Positions 35,962 through 49,469 of a DNA stretch of 64,000 nt are shown here, piece by piece. The notes under the pieces are model-generated. The model was not told where the DNA came from. It was given only the letters and a program-made list of their open reading frames with translations, and searched no databases. This DNA comes from Amphiura filiformis (lineage: Eukaryota > Echinodermata > Ophiuroidea > Amphilepidida > Amphiuridae), in contig NC_092636.1 in NCBI RefSeq assembly GCF_039555335.1, positions 53,437,706-53,501,705 of the forward strand. The letters run 5' to 3'. Position 1 is the first letter of the stretch. Every line of letters starts with the position of its first letter. Position numbers and translations under genes: made by a program.

Positions 35962-37176
35962 AAGAATCAGGGTATCTGACAGGAGTGGCATACCGTATTG
36001 TACAAGTACTCAGAAAAATATCTTTCTAGGCTTTGAAGCTATCAAAAAGTGATCAATGCTTAACTTGTTGCAAGACTTTGTAAATTCTTTACAAAAATGT
36101 CTAAATGTTAAGCATTACACAAATCAAATTCTCTCATACTTTACATTTGATGTGACATTGTATAAACAGTATGTGAATATGAACAAACTATTGCACACAC
36201 AAGTTGATACTGCTGCCCGGTACTGAGTCTGTACACAAACCTTAAATACTCTCTGGTTTTGTACTGTAATCCTATACTAAATATTGAGACATTTCCCTCT
36301 CTCTATCTTGTCTGATTTCTATGGCAAGGCCTATTGATATTTTTCAATATACCTATCCCAATAATATCACAATAATCCCACTATTAAACTCGGTATCACA
36401 AATGTCCAGAGTTCTTGTATGCTCTGTAATCATGAATATGTGCCCTGGTCGCATGCACATGCCCAACACAGCCATACGCATCTCATAAAAAACTCTTGTT
36501 GTGCATGTAAAAGTTCCAGAAGTTGCAGACGATCATGTATACGCTTGATGAACAGCAAATGAATATTCATGATATTTGCTTTACAAGGGTCCTGTACTCT
36601 CATCTCAGCACATAAGTTTGAATGCAGGATATCAAATGCAGGAGATGAAATACAATCCAACATTCAAACCTGAATATGAGAACATTACTGGCAGAAGTAA
36701 TGTCTATATGCTGGATCCATTCACCACTTCATCAAAATGCTTTCCTTGAACTAGACAAGTTAAAACATAACCTGTCAGAAACAAAAATCATTGAAAATGC
36801 CACTTTTTGCCAAATTTTCAGATTGATACTGCCATTGATCATAGCAGATGAGTGATAACCAAATGATTCACACAAACATTATTTTTGTGGATTATGCCCA
36901 ATACTTGTCACCATACATACTTTGCACATGCTATTCATATTTTACACACTGAAACTGCATTATTGATTCTGACATGCACCTGTCCTCTCGTCTTTGGCTT
37001 GTGGGAGTGTGTGTGGAGCCAGCATGTGCATACTCATCATATCATTAAATTTGGGGGAGGAATGGCAAGCAACCAAGTTTGGAAAGCAACTAATATAACA
37101 TACTTTATATTTTGTCCCCTTTTGCATTTAAATTTAAACACAAAAGACAAGTCATTAACATCCCCATGTCTCAACA

Positions 37177-37182
37177 TTTATT
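37177..37182 (-). promoter_or_regulatory. Candidate arfaptin poly(A) signal
   Basis: TTTATT on the plus strand gives AATAAA on the minus strand, about 126 nt after the arfaptin stop codon. This is a reasonable position for a short 3' UTR, but other signals may be used. Confidence 0.4.
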
Positions 37183-37307
37183 TGCGCTGGATTGTGGGTT
37201 CTTAATGTGGGCATTCATCATTACAAATGATATTGGTAATAATCATAATTACATTGGCTAGTAGACTACATTATGCTATGACTATGATAAATAATGTCCT
37301 AATATCT

Positions 37308-40300
37308 TCACTGTTCTAAGAATGATGGTGACATCTCGCCAGCTGCCTTGGGTCGGATGTTGAATTGTTTAAGAGTCGCGTCCAGTGCCGTCTGGTTGCC
37401 AGAGAAATAGGCTGAGATGGCGTTGTGGAACAGTAACAACTGCTTGTGCATTACTTTAACCTGTATAAGAAACATGGGAGTAGAAAAGTTGCTTTTAAGC
37501 ACAAAATATAGATTTTGTTGATAGCTAGCTTCAGCAAAATTTAAGAAAATATTGTTTCATTCAATATTTTGAATCAGTTTTACATGACTCTTGAAAATGA
37601 CAATAGATGAAGCAGTTGTGATGTTGATTAGCAAGGAGTTCCATATCATGCAGCTGTGAGACAGAAAGGTGATCACCAATAGCCAAGTTTGATCTTCAAA
37701 CAAGTATGCAAGTTGTGGGCATGGCGGAGCAAGTGCATAGTGAGTGGGTGGGACTGGGAACATTGTGGGTTAATTGTTGGCTGATGTGAGCAGGAGCTAC
37801 TAAATTGTTGACAGACTTGTATGTATGTATGTACATAAACCAATATCTTGAGCAAAATGCGCTGTTGCATGGGGAGCCAATGAAGTTTTTGAAACAGAAC
37901 ACTTTATGTAACTCAGCTTATGTTTTGGCATGTTAACGTAATTCTCAAAATCAGTTATTCTTTGGTTCACCTCAAGATTGATAGTGACATAGGTGCGTAA
38001 TTTCACTGGTCGCAGTACTGAATCATGTGCATAAAGTTAATCAAGCAGAGTGTACACATACAAGGGCGGTTTGTTGGCATGTCACTACCGAGCTTGAGGT
38101 GAGTCAAAGAATACAAATAAGGGACAAAATAATGTCAATTAATCTCACCTTATTTTCTTCCAAGAATTTGAGTTTGACCGCTACGTCTTGTCTTAGCTTA
38201 TCAAAGCGCTCTTTCTGTTTTTCATACTTCACCCTGGATTCATGCAGTTTAGCTTGTGTGGTGGCATCTTTAGGTCCTAGTGCTAAACTTTCCATGTCTG
38301 CTCTGTAGGCATCATATTCAACTCTGTGATCCAAGAAGGAGATATATGATAACAATGTTAATTGTCAAGTAAAGGGGATTTATATCAAGAACTTTTTGTT
38401 ATGATTGAAGAATACTTTTGCATTTAATTCCTTACAATAAGATGGGTTTAAGGGCTGGGGTATGAGCGTTTGGACAGTATTTATTTTGGGACATTAGAGC
38501 ACATCAGACATATCGAATTGCATTCTGAATATGAAGAATGTTATTCTGATATCAAATAATTTTGATTTTTTGAAATTCGCAATTTAATACACATTTTATG
38601 GCAAATCATTCAAACTTGATATTTTTGATATTTAACAGTACTTGATTTATACTTAAAGTGTATGTAGGTGGGATGAAAAGCCGACAATCAATTGAAAATT
38701 TTGACCTTTCGTATTGAAGATATGGATTTTTTTTCCCAAAACACAAAAAAAAAAATTAGGTCTTTTGGGAAAAAATCCATATCTTCAATATGAAAGGTCA
38801 AAATTTTCAATTGACCGTCGGCTTTTCCTCCTGCTACATACACTTTAAGAATATATCATTAGATTTATATAATTTACTTGAGGACTGTTATATATCAAAA
38901 TTTGAAAAATATCAAATTTTTATAATTTGTCATAAAATTTGTATTATATTGTGATTTTTAAAAATGAAAATTATTTGATATCAGAAAGACATGCTTCAGA
39001 TTCAGAATGCAATTCGACAGGTCTGAGGTGCTCTCATGTCCCACAACAAATACTGTCGAAACGCAATAAATGCTCATTTTGGATCCCTTAAAAGCTTTTT
39101 GAGAAATTAAGGTACCTTACATTTTGCTTTAAAAATAAAGTACCTTGAGCTCAATTCTTACACCCATTACACACTCTCTGACTCTGACCTGATGAGGAAT
39201 CCATCTCTTTTTATCATTTTGCAAAATGTCCAAACTGCTTTTTTTAGAGCATCAAGAATGAAGGATCTTTGTAGATGCAAAAATTCAGGAACATAGACCA
39301 AGTTCCACCTGTTCAAAACACATCCATATCTAGTGACCTGGACTTTCTGGTTTGAGAGCAGTGCCAAGGAAGCTGTCTGTATTTATGCAAAAAGCCACCA
39401 TTTAAAAAAGATGGTACATGTTCAAGCCAGGAGTTTACCAGTCTATGAAGGTCCAAAAGGTCATGACCTGATTATAAACTTTTCACTTTTCACCTATGTA
39501 AGATGATGCTCCATCTGAAGATTCAGTGGCAGGAATGAAAATTTTGTGTTTGGATCATAGCTTCAATCACAATTTTACAATCACAGGTGAACATTTGTAA
39601 CATGTTTTTTCCTTTCTTTTTTTAACCTGTTTTTAAAGACTACAAAAACAACCTAACAGGCGCCTTGTACTTTGAAAGAACGTAATGTGGCAACATAACC
39701 TTGATGAGGTCTACAACTTACCTAGCTATTTCATAATTTTTGATAGTCATCAATGTATCTTCCATAGTTTTATTACACAATGTACTAACACTGGAGGTGA
39801 AGAAATGTAGCGCTCCTAAAAGGGTCTCGCCATTGTTACATAACGACCTCTGTGTCTCAGCATTGTAACTAAACTCCTCCTAAAATGGATATAACAGATG
39901 AAACATTTATGAGCTGGATATTTTTCTTGATTACTTCCTTTATCAGGCCTTGCCGTCTAGATTTTAAAAGCGAGTGGTTAAGCCAAGTGGTCGAAATTGT
40001 ACAAATACCACTGATTGGACATATGTATAATAAAGTAGCACTAAACTTTGTGACTTTCTCTACTTGGAGAGGGCACAGAATTGATTTAATGCTGAATTGG
40101 CTGATTCGATGGCTGATTTTGGGAGACTTGCAGCGAGCGATATATAGTGTCTATCGTGAGTGGAAAATCGCTCACAAGAAATGAAGTTTGGGCGAGCGGT
40201 GGCGAGCGAAAACGATGGCTCGCCTCAAACAGCAAGGCCTACTTTATCATACAAAGCTACATACTATTCCAATGAATATACAGAGTGTCTATGAATATTG

Positions 40301-43300
40301 GAGATAGGGGACTCTGCCAATTTTGTTTGGATTGCAAAGTTATACAGGTGAACTTATCATCGACTCTCAATTTGAATTATTTTTATGCAAAAAAAAACAA
40401 AAAACAAAAACAAAACAAACAAAAAACCAAAAGAAACAAGTGTGTCATAAATAATCTTTGTGTCTGTACAAATTGACATAAAAAATGACTCCATAAATAG
40501 CCTTTTTTTTGGGAGGATTTTTATGCAAAACATTGATACTGCGTGACCATAACAACACACACATTTAACCAATCAATTTCTGGTGATTTAAATGCGTATT
40601 CAACCATGCAATGGATGCAGTACTAGTAGGGTCATATTAGGGCTTTTCGTGACCACGGAGAGCAAAGGAAGGTTTGAAGGTGGATTCTGGTGCTAAAGAG
40701 TATTTAGAAAAAATGAGCTCCTATGCTCCTCCCAAAAGTGTGGGCTAACTCCAGGAAACGGCAAAATCCAAAATGGCCGCCGGCGGCCATCTTGGATTTC
40801 AGAAGATTACATAACTTTTGAATATATCAACCAAGAGACATGATTGAGGTGTCATTTTCTACTATTTTTATGACCAGGAATCCATTCCAAGTGCTGAAGA
40901 TGACCCCAAAATGAAAAAGTAACACTTTCAACCCTTCCTTTGCTCTCCATGGTCACGAAAAGCCCTAATATGACCCTACTACACTCAATGTATCAAGTAA
41001 GAGCAACACTGCTGTCGTCAGTGTGTGATTGGTTGTGCTGGGTGTTTTTTTTACCATACACAACATTTTCTGTACTAATTTACAAAGATTTCTGATCAGC
41101 CACTGAAAAGGTTTATAGGAGCTATGATTCATAATAGTTCTGAGCCAAGGCACCATCTTCACAGAAATGAATAAAATGCCTTTCATACTGCCCAAGGACA
41201 ACTTACTTGTAACTCAGGTGATTTCTGAGCTAATTCAGAGAAAGCATCACCTAATGACCTCTGCGTCTGTACAACTTGATAGAAGTGGTTAGTTAGCGCC
41301 CTCGATAGTTTCAAGATGTTAGCATATTTCCTTTGAGTGTCACGAAGAACTTCTATCTGGGCTTCCAATTGCAGGTCTACAGTCCGTGATGCTTTACCTG
41401 TAGGAGGGATATAGACAATGTGGTGTGTTAGGAACCTATCAAAAATTTCATGTTGTAGTGACATAGATGACACCATATAAGCCCTGTAGTACCCATGAAT
41501 TACTGGCATCTAAGAACTGTTTTGATTGGTTACAAGAAGGGCTATATTATGTATTGAACCAATAACAGAATGTGAGAATAGTCAGTAGAACTGAAGGGGG
41601 TCAAGTTTGAAGTAAGAGATCTAAAAGCTCTTTGGTTATTCAGATGATTATACCTTGTAATTAACCAATCAGGGGCAATGTACGAAAGGTAGTAATTGCC
41701 ATGGGGTTAATCAATATTAGGACTGGCATGTAATGTAAGACCTTTGTGTGTGAATGCAAAATACATACGATCAATGTCGTGTACAGCCCACATTTAATTT
41801 CTAACATTGTAACAAACAAGACAAAAATACAAAGATGGACTTTTAAATAGAATCACATTTTTGTATTTTGTAAGATAAAAATGTAAGTGTATGAATTAAA
41901 AATAGTTTTGTAAATTAACCCACATTCTTGTCATACTTTTTCTAATTTGTTTTTTTAACTAAATATTAATATTATATAATCCAATCATGGTTTTTTTTAA
42001 TCAAATGAAAGGCCAGCAAAAATACATTTATTTTTCTGCAAAGTATATTTATTTTGTTATATACCTGCTAAATACTGTGTGACAATGGATGAAATGTACT
42101 GTTTATAGGGTGAAAACCCATTAATCTAGTAACCTAGACTCTCCATATATGCACATGCCCATCCCTATATATAACATGAGTAGGTATGTTGCAGGTGTTT
42201 AAAAATGGCAGCAATTCATTGATACACCCACCCACACAACACAAGTCGACATTGCTACATTTTTCAGTCTCAAAATGTTTACCATTTTTAGGTCTTTCCA
42301 TAATATCACTTCCAAGTCCAGATGCTTTATCATTTTTTTGTAACATTTATTACAGCTGTTCTGGCATTTTTATTTATTTAATACATCTTGGCTGTTACAT
42401 TTACATTAATTCTGCTGTTTCTTTACAGGTTTTGCTTAGTTTGTTTTACATCTTTTTGTGAAATTTTGTAGCCATAAAATGAAACTTTTATTCAAGCTTC
42501 AGTTGTATGCATAGGAAGAGTGTGAAGCCAGTGGTTCATCAATATTGAATGAGGAATATATCATGTTAGATACTTGAGGCATAGGTGCTTGGATTGACTC
42601 CTTGCATCACTAATAATTCCGCTGGAGTATTTAAATAGACATTTACGCATAAAGCTACAGCAAAATAGTCAAGTACAAGTACAGTGATGTGTGCAGTGGG
42701 TTGTTGAAGTGTGCGATATGCCAGTATCCTTGTGTGTGTACTGGTCAAGCATATAGCATAAAGCAAGGTGAGCTGCTAGGTACAGTACATTTTGTATTCT
42801 GCCTTATACACAGCCCACAACCTCTCCCAATTCTATATTCAAAACTTTTGAAGGGTACATGTAATTGATAATAAATTTTTAAACCTATGAAAAGACATAC
42901 CTCAAATTTTCAGTCGTAACTTTAATTTACATGTGGACACCGGCATCCCCAAGTGTGGGATCAGTGACCTTTTGGACACCTAAATTTTGTGTTGAGATCC
43001 TAAATGTAGGTTTAAATACCAAACAGATGAACTTTCATGCAAGTGTACTTATATCTGAGACTAGTTGGTTTACTAGTCTCAGCTTGTATGCATGTATTTG
43101 TGTAAAACTGAAAATGCAACAGACACTCTCGTCTTTCTCCAAAATAACTAGTAATATAATCATCAGCATCCAGGATGACCATAATGTGATACTTGCAATA
43201 AGCTTCAAGTCAGTGGAGTCCCTATGTACAAGCAGTCAAGCTAATTCATACAAAACATATTCATGGTTAAGGAGTTATGCATTACTTTGACTGTGAACAG

Positions 43301-43677
43301 GTAAAGTAGTATGTGAATTATACTATCATCATTCAGAAAATAATTGATGCCTTCCATATACTACAACCACAACCACTATACTAAAACAACGAAGACCAAG
43401 AGACATCTCATCTCCTTTGTTCTATTCCATCCCTTACCTAATTTCTCTTGAACCATCTGTCTTGTACACTTATATGTTGATATGCTCCAAGTCTTGATGG
43501 TGTCAAATTTAGCTTTGGCGATAGCGCTGGTGCTCTCCCCACCTGCTGCGGCAACATCTTCTGGACTTGGGGTAAAGCCAATACCTTGCATGGGTTGTTT
43601 GGAGCCAGATGTAGGTGATGTTGGCAACACAGTAGCTGCCTGGTTTGTGCTGCCTACTCTGCTGGCCTGGGCTGTTC
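37308..43677 (-). CDS. ARFIP: Arfaptin, BAR/AH-domain protein (N-terminus not included)
   Basis: Arfaptins bind PI4P-rich trans-Golgi membranes and the GTPases Arl1, Arf and Rac1. Five exons fit end to end on the minus strand: 43677-43438, 41397-41207, 39879-39722, 38323-38149 and 37460-37308. All introns are GT-AG, with phases 1, 0, 2 and 0, giving 304 residues to the TGA at 37310-37308. The first exon holds a Ser/Thr/Pro-rich linker, then [20 protein letters not shown], the amphipathic helix that leads into BAR helix 1. Next come [85 protein letters not shown] and [20 protein letters not shown]. The C-terminus FLEQ matches the family's W/FLEEQ end. Human ARFIP2 is 341 residues, so a short N-terminal part is missing here. 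It cannot be assigned to vertebrate ARFIP1 or ARFIP2, and invertebrates usually have one gene. Confidence 0.95.
37575..37905 (-). repeat. Possible LINE 3'-end fragment
   Basis: The minus-strand frame contains [20 protein letters not shown], resembling the WNSLP..I..A.S...FK motif near the C-terminus of LINE reverse transcriptases. The match is weak, and the lead-in sequence does not confirm it. It sits in the last arfaptin intron. Confidence 0.3.
38461..39076. mobile_element. 0.6 kb near-complete fold-back element in an arfaptin intron
   Basis: The two halves pair almost throughout. Outer arms are ATGAGCGTTTGGACAGTATT against AATACTGTCGAAACGCAATA. Middle arms carry GAATTGCATTCTGAAT and its complement. 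Inner arms pair AATTGAAAATTTTGACCTTT with its complement around a loop of about 25 bp near 38745. The left and right halves are about 300 bp each. No reading frame is encoded. Confidence 0.92.
40285..40460. repeat. A/C-rich low-complexity tract
   Basis: CAAAA-type simple sequence occurs around 40388-40432 within an arfaptin intron. The flanking frames are not coding. Confidence 0.7.
40624..40981. mobile_element. Fold-back MITE with central YY1-like palindrome
   Basis: Terminal inverted repeats of about 49 bp start TAGTAGGGTCATATTAGGGC and differ at one or two positions. The central part contains AAAATGGCCGCCGGCGGCCAT, a palindrome holding two inverted AA(A/G)ATGGCCGCC motifs. The element sits between arfaptin exons 39722-39879 and 41207-41397. 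Confidence 0.85.
41398..43437 (-). other. Arfaptin intron, 2.0 kb
   Basis: No other gene is seen. A short perfect hairpin, GAGACTAGT and ACTAGTCTC, lies near 43057-43080. Confidence 0.8.
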
Positions 43678-46173
43678 CTGTAACAAAACCATTGAAATCA
43701 TTAATGACGTGTACACACATTGAAATACAATTTCTCAAAAAGCAAAATTTACTACTTAACTTTAGCTTTGCTTTAAAGGTCTCATCTCACACCCAGAGAG
43801 TTATATACATACATGTATGTTTTATGGGACTCTGCTGTCAGCATCATTAAAATTTCAAGTTTATATCACCAAAACTATATTAAAGACACAAGAATAGATC
43901 CATATGGATTTAAAAACCTCAAAAGAAAGACCTGGTCAATTAAGATCCTCGTGGAACATATAAAAGGTTAAACTGTTTTAAACTTTATAAAGAGCTGTTA
44001 GTAAACTACTTATCCACCACAAAACCTGTGTAGTAAAGTGCACAGCATTTGTAGTCTGAGCTTTTAATCATTGCATACTCTTCATCTTTGTTGAGGAATA
44101 TCATAGGATAAAAGCTCACAACAAATGTGTGCCCTGAAGTTGAATTCCATTGTCGCCTTAGACCTAGAGGGAAATGGACTCCCACCCCACCCTTAGCTGT
44201 CAGAATGCCCATGAGGTTAACAGCTGATAGCTACGCATATATGAAGTACAAATAGTCAAAATTCAGCCAGGTAGCAACATTACGTGATAAAATGTGAATA
44301 CTCATTCACCTTGCACACATGTTCTTGCTGAGGCAAGTAAATATCATAAATGCTCAGAGTTATTTGCAGTGTGTCGTGCATAACGAGCATGTACACACTG
44401 CAACATTTTGACCTTTTGCATGTAAGACATGGCTTCTCATGTACTGCTGTGTTGTGCATGTACATGCGACCGGGGCACATGTTGTGATCAAAGAGCGTAT
44501 GGAACTCTTAACATTTGTGATACCGAGTTCACTAGGAATGCGGCTGATTTCACTGAAGCATGTTAAAGTTGCTGGCACAAATACATCTCCTGTACAAGAT
44601 TAGTATGTTCTCAAATAGGATTTAAATGAAAGTATATATGATAGATATTGCTGATAACCACTCATGACACTACATTGGAATTTTCTGAGAATTGAAATCT
44701 CAGCACACCCCTTCATTAAATCTGAATTGCACAGCCAGTTCAATAAGCAAGTCTTTATAATTTATACTGGACTGTTCAAAGGTCTCTATGGAAAACGTGG
44801 TGATGTAAGTAATCACTCTAGTAACATTTCCCCATCTCCACACAATCACACTAGTGATTTTATTCCTATCTTCATTGATTGAATGCTGTAAATGAACATA
44901 TCCATTTAAGCCTAACATTTTGCCATTTGTCAATGCTATTGTGCAGTGGAAATGATGGACACACAAATAAATTTGGCCTTGATTCAGTCTGTGATAGAGA
45001 CCGTAACTATATTATCCAAAGAGAAACTAATGGGACCAAACAAGGGAAGAGGCTTAATGCATCATACACTGGAACATAGAAACACTTACAAACTAGTGCA
45101 CATGATCAAATTAATTTTGCTTTAATAACTGCAATTCTTAATATACCAATATACAGAGGAAAGAAGAACCACACATTGCACACAGCACAAATTTTCACAA
45201 ACAACATTTTGGTGTCCTTAAACATGACCAAACATCAATGCTTGCTGCAGTATGGAACATAACAAGGATTTGTATCATGTGAGGATTACATGATCGCTTG
45301 GATAACAAGGGTCTTTGACAGGGACTATAGAAAAATTACATAATTCGTGTACATCGTGGAACATAATCTATGCGTGGCTCACGTTGGCTGTGTGTAGTAA
45401 GTTGTTGTACGCAGATAACCTCGCTAATATGGACGCGGTGCCGTAGAGTAGCGTCTTTGACAAAGACTAGCTTTGATGGAAATTAGCTGAAATCGGGTTA
45501 TACATTTTGCAATTCTTACATGTAATTTGTCTGCCAGCAATTACAGTGAGCAGCAATAATACTGACTGTATCAAATTGTGAAATTATCCCTACCCAGACA
45601 ATATTACAAGAATTTCATATTATGTATGTAAATTAATTAAAAGATTAAGTTTGTAACCGCTCATAACAATCATAGTTCTTTCAACTCATAACATCTCAAA
45701 TCTCTACATATTATGCAAAATTGTAAAATGAAACAGATTGACAAATTTTACTTGAATATATCATTGCTGTGCATCATATGCAACAATATATTAGCTTTGC
45801 ACAGACAGGACATTATAAACTGCCCTAATAATATTCAACCCAAGCTATTAAACCATAACCATCAATTAATCAATAGATGAGTCATTAAGATTTTGTAATT
45901 AATCTGTTACACTATATTACCATCATCACTTGTTGAGCTCACATGCCATACCAACTCCACTACACAAGTAGCAATATTTCCAATATATTAATAAACTGGG
46001 GTTATCACACCCATACCATCTGTCTAACCCAAGAAAATGTCCTCAACAGATAATAGGCATACAAATTTCTTCAATAATCAATGTAATTATTGAGCTAATA
46101 TGACTTAAAAGTGCTCATTAATATCCAACTTTTGCCAATATTTTGCTCAAAAACAATGCATACATTTTTATTT
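43678..46173. other. Probable arfaptin 5' intron, no exon found
   Basis: No reading frame flanked by convincing splice sites with arfaptin-like residues was seen. A slightly GC-richer patch occurs at about 45340-45480. Confidence 0.4.
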
Positions 46174-46276
46174 CACAGAATATTGGGTTTTAAATTTGGC
46201 CAAATTGTTCATTATGACATTTAAAACCCACAGAATATTGAGTTTTAAATTTGGCCAAATTGGTCATAATGACATG
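46174..46276. repeat. Two-copy tandem duplication, 55-bp period
   Basis: CACAGAATATTG(G/A)GTTTTAA followed by ATTTGGCCAAATTG begins at 46174 and again at 46229. The second copy differs at few positions. Confidence 0.9.
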
Positions 46277-46299
46277 GAAAAACAGTGGCATAATGACTT

Positions 46300-48420
46300 C
46301 CAAATAATTTGTACATAATTAATTAGCTAGTCATCCCTAATTTGTAATAGTAAATTTGCCTCTGTAAATGGCATAACTGCTAACATCTAATATCCTAAAT
46401 AGCGTAATACCACTTTTTAAATCATGATGAAAAATACTATTTTAACACTAGGTTAGTCATGTCCATATTGCTTATTAATAGAGGCCCTTTTCCCTGATTG
46501 CGACCACAGTAAATGGCTTAAATGTGTAATCCCCATTGGGAAATACCAAAAATATGAAATTTGGACACCAGAAACATGAGGACGAAGGCAAAAAAGTGCT
46601 GGTACTTTATCCTTGATCATAAAATAAAATTGCTTTTGTGTAAAATGGATCGCTGTAGTGAAAAATAATGCAAACATGCTTTTCTGTACAGTAAGTTATT
46701 GTAAAGCATTGTCAATGATGGCAGCAGAAAAATGCAGAATTTGAAAAGAGACATTTGCCCCTACCTTTTGCTAATTTTTGACCTACAGACATGGTTGACC
46801 CCTCATTTTTTAAGTTAAATAATTACCTTTTTAAACAAAATAACTTCCATGTGAATATCCTACTTGGAAATTTTGTGATCATTCCTAACTAGGTATGTCT
46901 CAGACTAAGAGCTTGTGAAGATTTAAAAATTGTCATTAATTTTAAAAAGTGTTCTTCATCAATTCTCAAATATGCTTTGTAACCAGAAAATTTAACCCTA
47001 AATGGCAATTTTTGAGCTCAAGAACAGAGATCCCAAATGTCAATATAGCCAAAAATGGGCTCCTAAATGGTGATGTAGCCAAACTGGACTCCCAAATGAT
47101 GTTGACACTATATATGCTCAAAATCCGACCCTAAGTTTTATTAACAAGGATAAGGATGCATATCCCATTTTATATTTGAGCAACACCCCGCCTATAATTT
47201 CAATAATTACATTAAATAATTGGTTTTATTTGTACAAATGTATTTTCAAATTGTCAGTAAAAATCTACCTTTACTTAATAAAAGGAACAAAAAAAAAAGC
47301 TGCATAGCAATTTGTTCAGCATCTTTGAATAATTGAGTTCCTTTTCATCAGCAATGCTGTCAACCCATGCAGGACCCCATTTACTAACCCTTTGCTCCAT
47401 GTGTTCATAGATAAATACCATAAAACTGCAAAAGTGCAAGGAGCCACACTGTGGGAGAAAAAAGTCTTTTTTTTAGTGTTTATTCAAAAGGCAACAAAAA
47501 AAAACCCTGTTCTACGGGCGGGCAGACTTGGCAAGTAGAGTCAGTCGGGATTTTATATTTTTTTTAATTCTTGAATTTTTTTTTTTCTGGAAAAGGCAAA
47601 ATGACACTGACAAATCATCAACACTGACAAATCATCAAAAGCTTGAAAAATCTGTACTTTTTTGCATTTTTCCCACTTCGGGGAAAAAAACGTCTGTTTT
47701 TAATTTCAATTTTCATACAGCTAAAAAAATCCCAATAATGCAAAATCTGTGTCAGCAGGGACCGTACTAACAGATTTTTCCCCTTTGCCTAAGCACCTAA
47801 TTTCTGTTCAATGATAATAACTACAGAGAGAGAAAGAAGGAAACCCTGGATTCCTTAGGGAATGAATACAGTTAGTTAGCAGAAGATCTTTACTACCAGA
47901 TAACTGAGGCATGGATGATACACTGTTATGATAACAACACATACCATGCATCATGAAATGTTGAATATTTAATATATGCTAACACTTTATGTGATAGGGT
48001 GAATAAGGTTTCAAAGTGTGCAAATTAAAAAAAATTCACAAATGCCTTGTTTCATTTTCTACGCACCTGGGGTTCTTACGTCTAGACATGTTAAAGAAAT
48101 TAAAATATATTGACTAATTTCAGAGTAAGATTGATCAATGTAAATTAAGAATAATATTCTCAAATTGAAATGCCCATACAAATGTTTTTATAACATTCAA
48201 AAACATTTGTAAAAACTTGCTGCAAAACATTCTAAAATAATGTTATTTTATTTTAGTGTTGACAAAATAAACAAAATAACAAGACCTTCATGTTATTAAA
48301 ATGTTTTGACCAAAACCAAAACACGTTTATAAATGCGTTTTGGGTTTGGTCAATATTACACATTAAAACATTTTAACAAATTTTTTGTTAGCTTATAATT
48401 CAGGATAAATTATAATGCAG
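46300..48420. other. No gene recognised
   Basis: AT-rich sequence with poly-A and poly-T tracts (47288, 47470, 47570). Confidence 0.5.
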
Positions 48421-48426
48421 TATAAG

Positions 48427-49469
48427 GCGTGTTTCTATTGGGACCGTTTACCGGTAAAAAGACGGTAAAGGGATTATTTCTGCTCAATAGAAACTGACCT
48501 TCCCCGCTATTTACCGGTAAACAGGGGCGAGTTTTTGCGATAACGTTTTCCTTCTTGAGGAAGGAAAATAGCGGACGCGCTTACGATAACGTCAATAGAA
48601 ACTCACTCCGTTCGATTGAATGCGCATACAGGGAAGAAAACGGAAGTTGAGTCGCGAAATTGACAGGCTCTGCATCATCAATGAGCTAGCTTGTTTATGT
48701 ATTATACCATTCCGTTCGCAAAAATTCTTAGGCCTAATCACATACAAATATTTGACTCACTTGCTATATAAATAAAGTAAATATTCATAATGCATTATCC
48801 CTGCATTATACATATTATGCTAAATATTCAACATGAGTTATGATTTATGATCCTAGTAAAAGCCATGAAATAAAACAACAACAACAACATCAGCGGATGA
48901 ATCCAGCTGTGCATGCGGAAAAAAATAGAAATCAACTCGGATCCGCGGCGGTGTGTGCTTCAGAAAATTGGAAAGATTTCATGAATTTAATATTATGTTG
49001 TTGATGTTAAATTACTGTTCGCTAAAAAGAATTAACTGAAATTAAACTGTGAAAGATTAAATTCTAAGACCTATTTTTTTTTTTTTTTTTCAATACTGAG
49101 TACTCACGTCGATATCACTTAGGTGGATTTCCCAATGGCGTAATTTGATGTACGAGAACGAATGAAAACGCTAATAAAAAAACATTATTCTTCAGTCTTC
49201 TTTTCTCATGTTTACTACCTCATTTTTAGCCAAACAATTAAGAAAATACTACAATATTAAAATCCACAATGCTTTGCGATTGACCCGGGATTGACCCCAG
49301 TGCACGACCTTTCGCCGCAAACTTTAAAGGTGTGTCAATTGACGCTGTTCATCGAAAGTGTTTACCGGTAAACAACGTGCAATGGAAACTGACCGTTATC
49401 CGCCTTTCGCCGCTATTTGACGGCGAACAGTTTTACCGGTAAAATGCAGGGGACTCAATAGAAACACGC
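48427..49469. mobile_element. 1.0 kb fold-back element with repeated TTTACCGGTAAA motifs
   Basis: The ends are GCGTGTTTCTATTG and CAATAGAAACACGC, perfect inverted repeats. Inside, TTTACCGGTAAA or close forms occur near both ends, and CAATAGAAACT or CAATGGAAACTGACC recurs at 48488, 48591 and 49379. GATAACGTTTTCC and CGCTATTTACC-like blocks are also repeated and inverted. The middle is AT-rich and non-coding. Confidence 0.85.

Noticed and set aside
44360..44578. Minus-strand frame with SEISRIPSELGI as a possible arfaptin exon
   Set aside because: No phase-compatible splice pair and no arfaptin-like residues.
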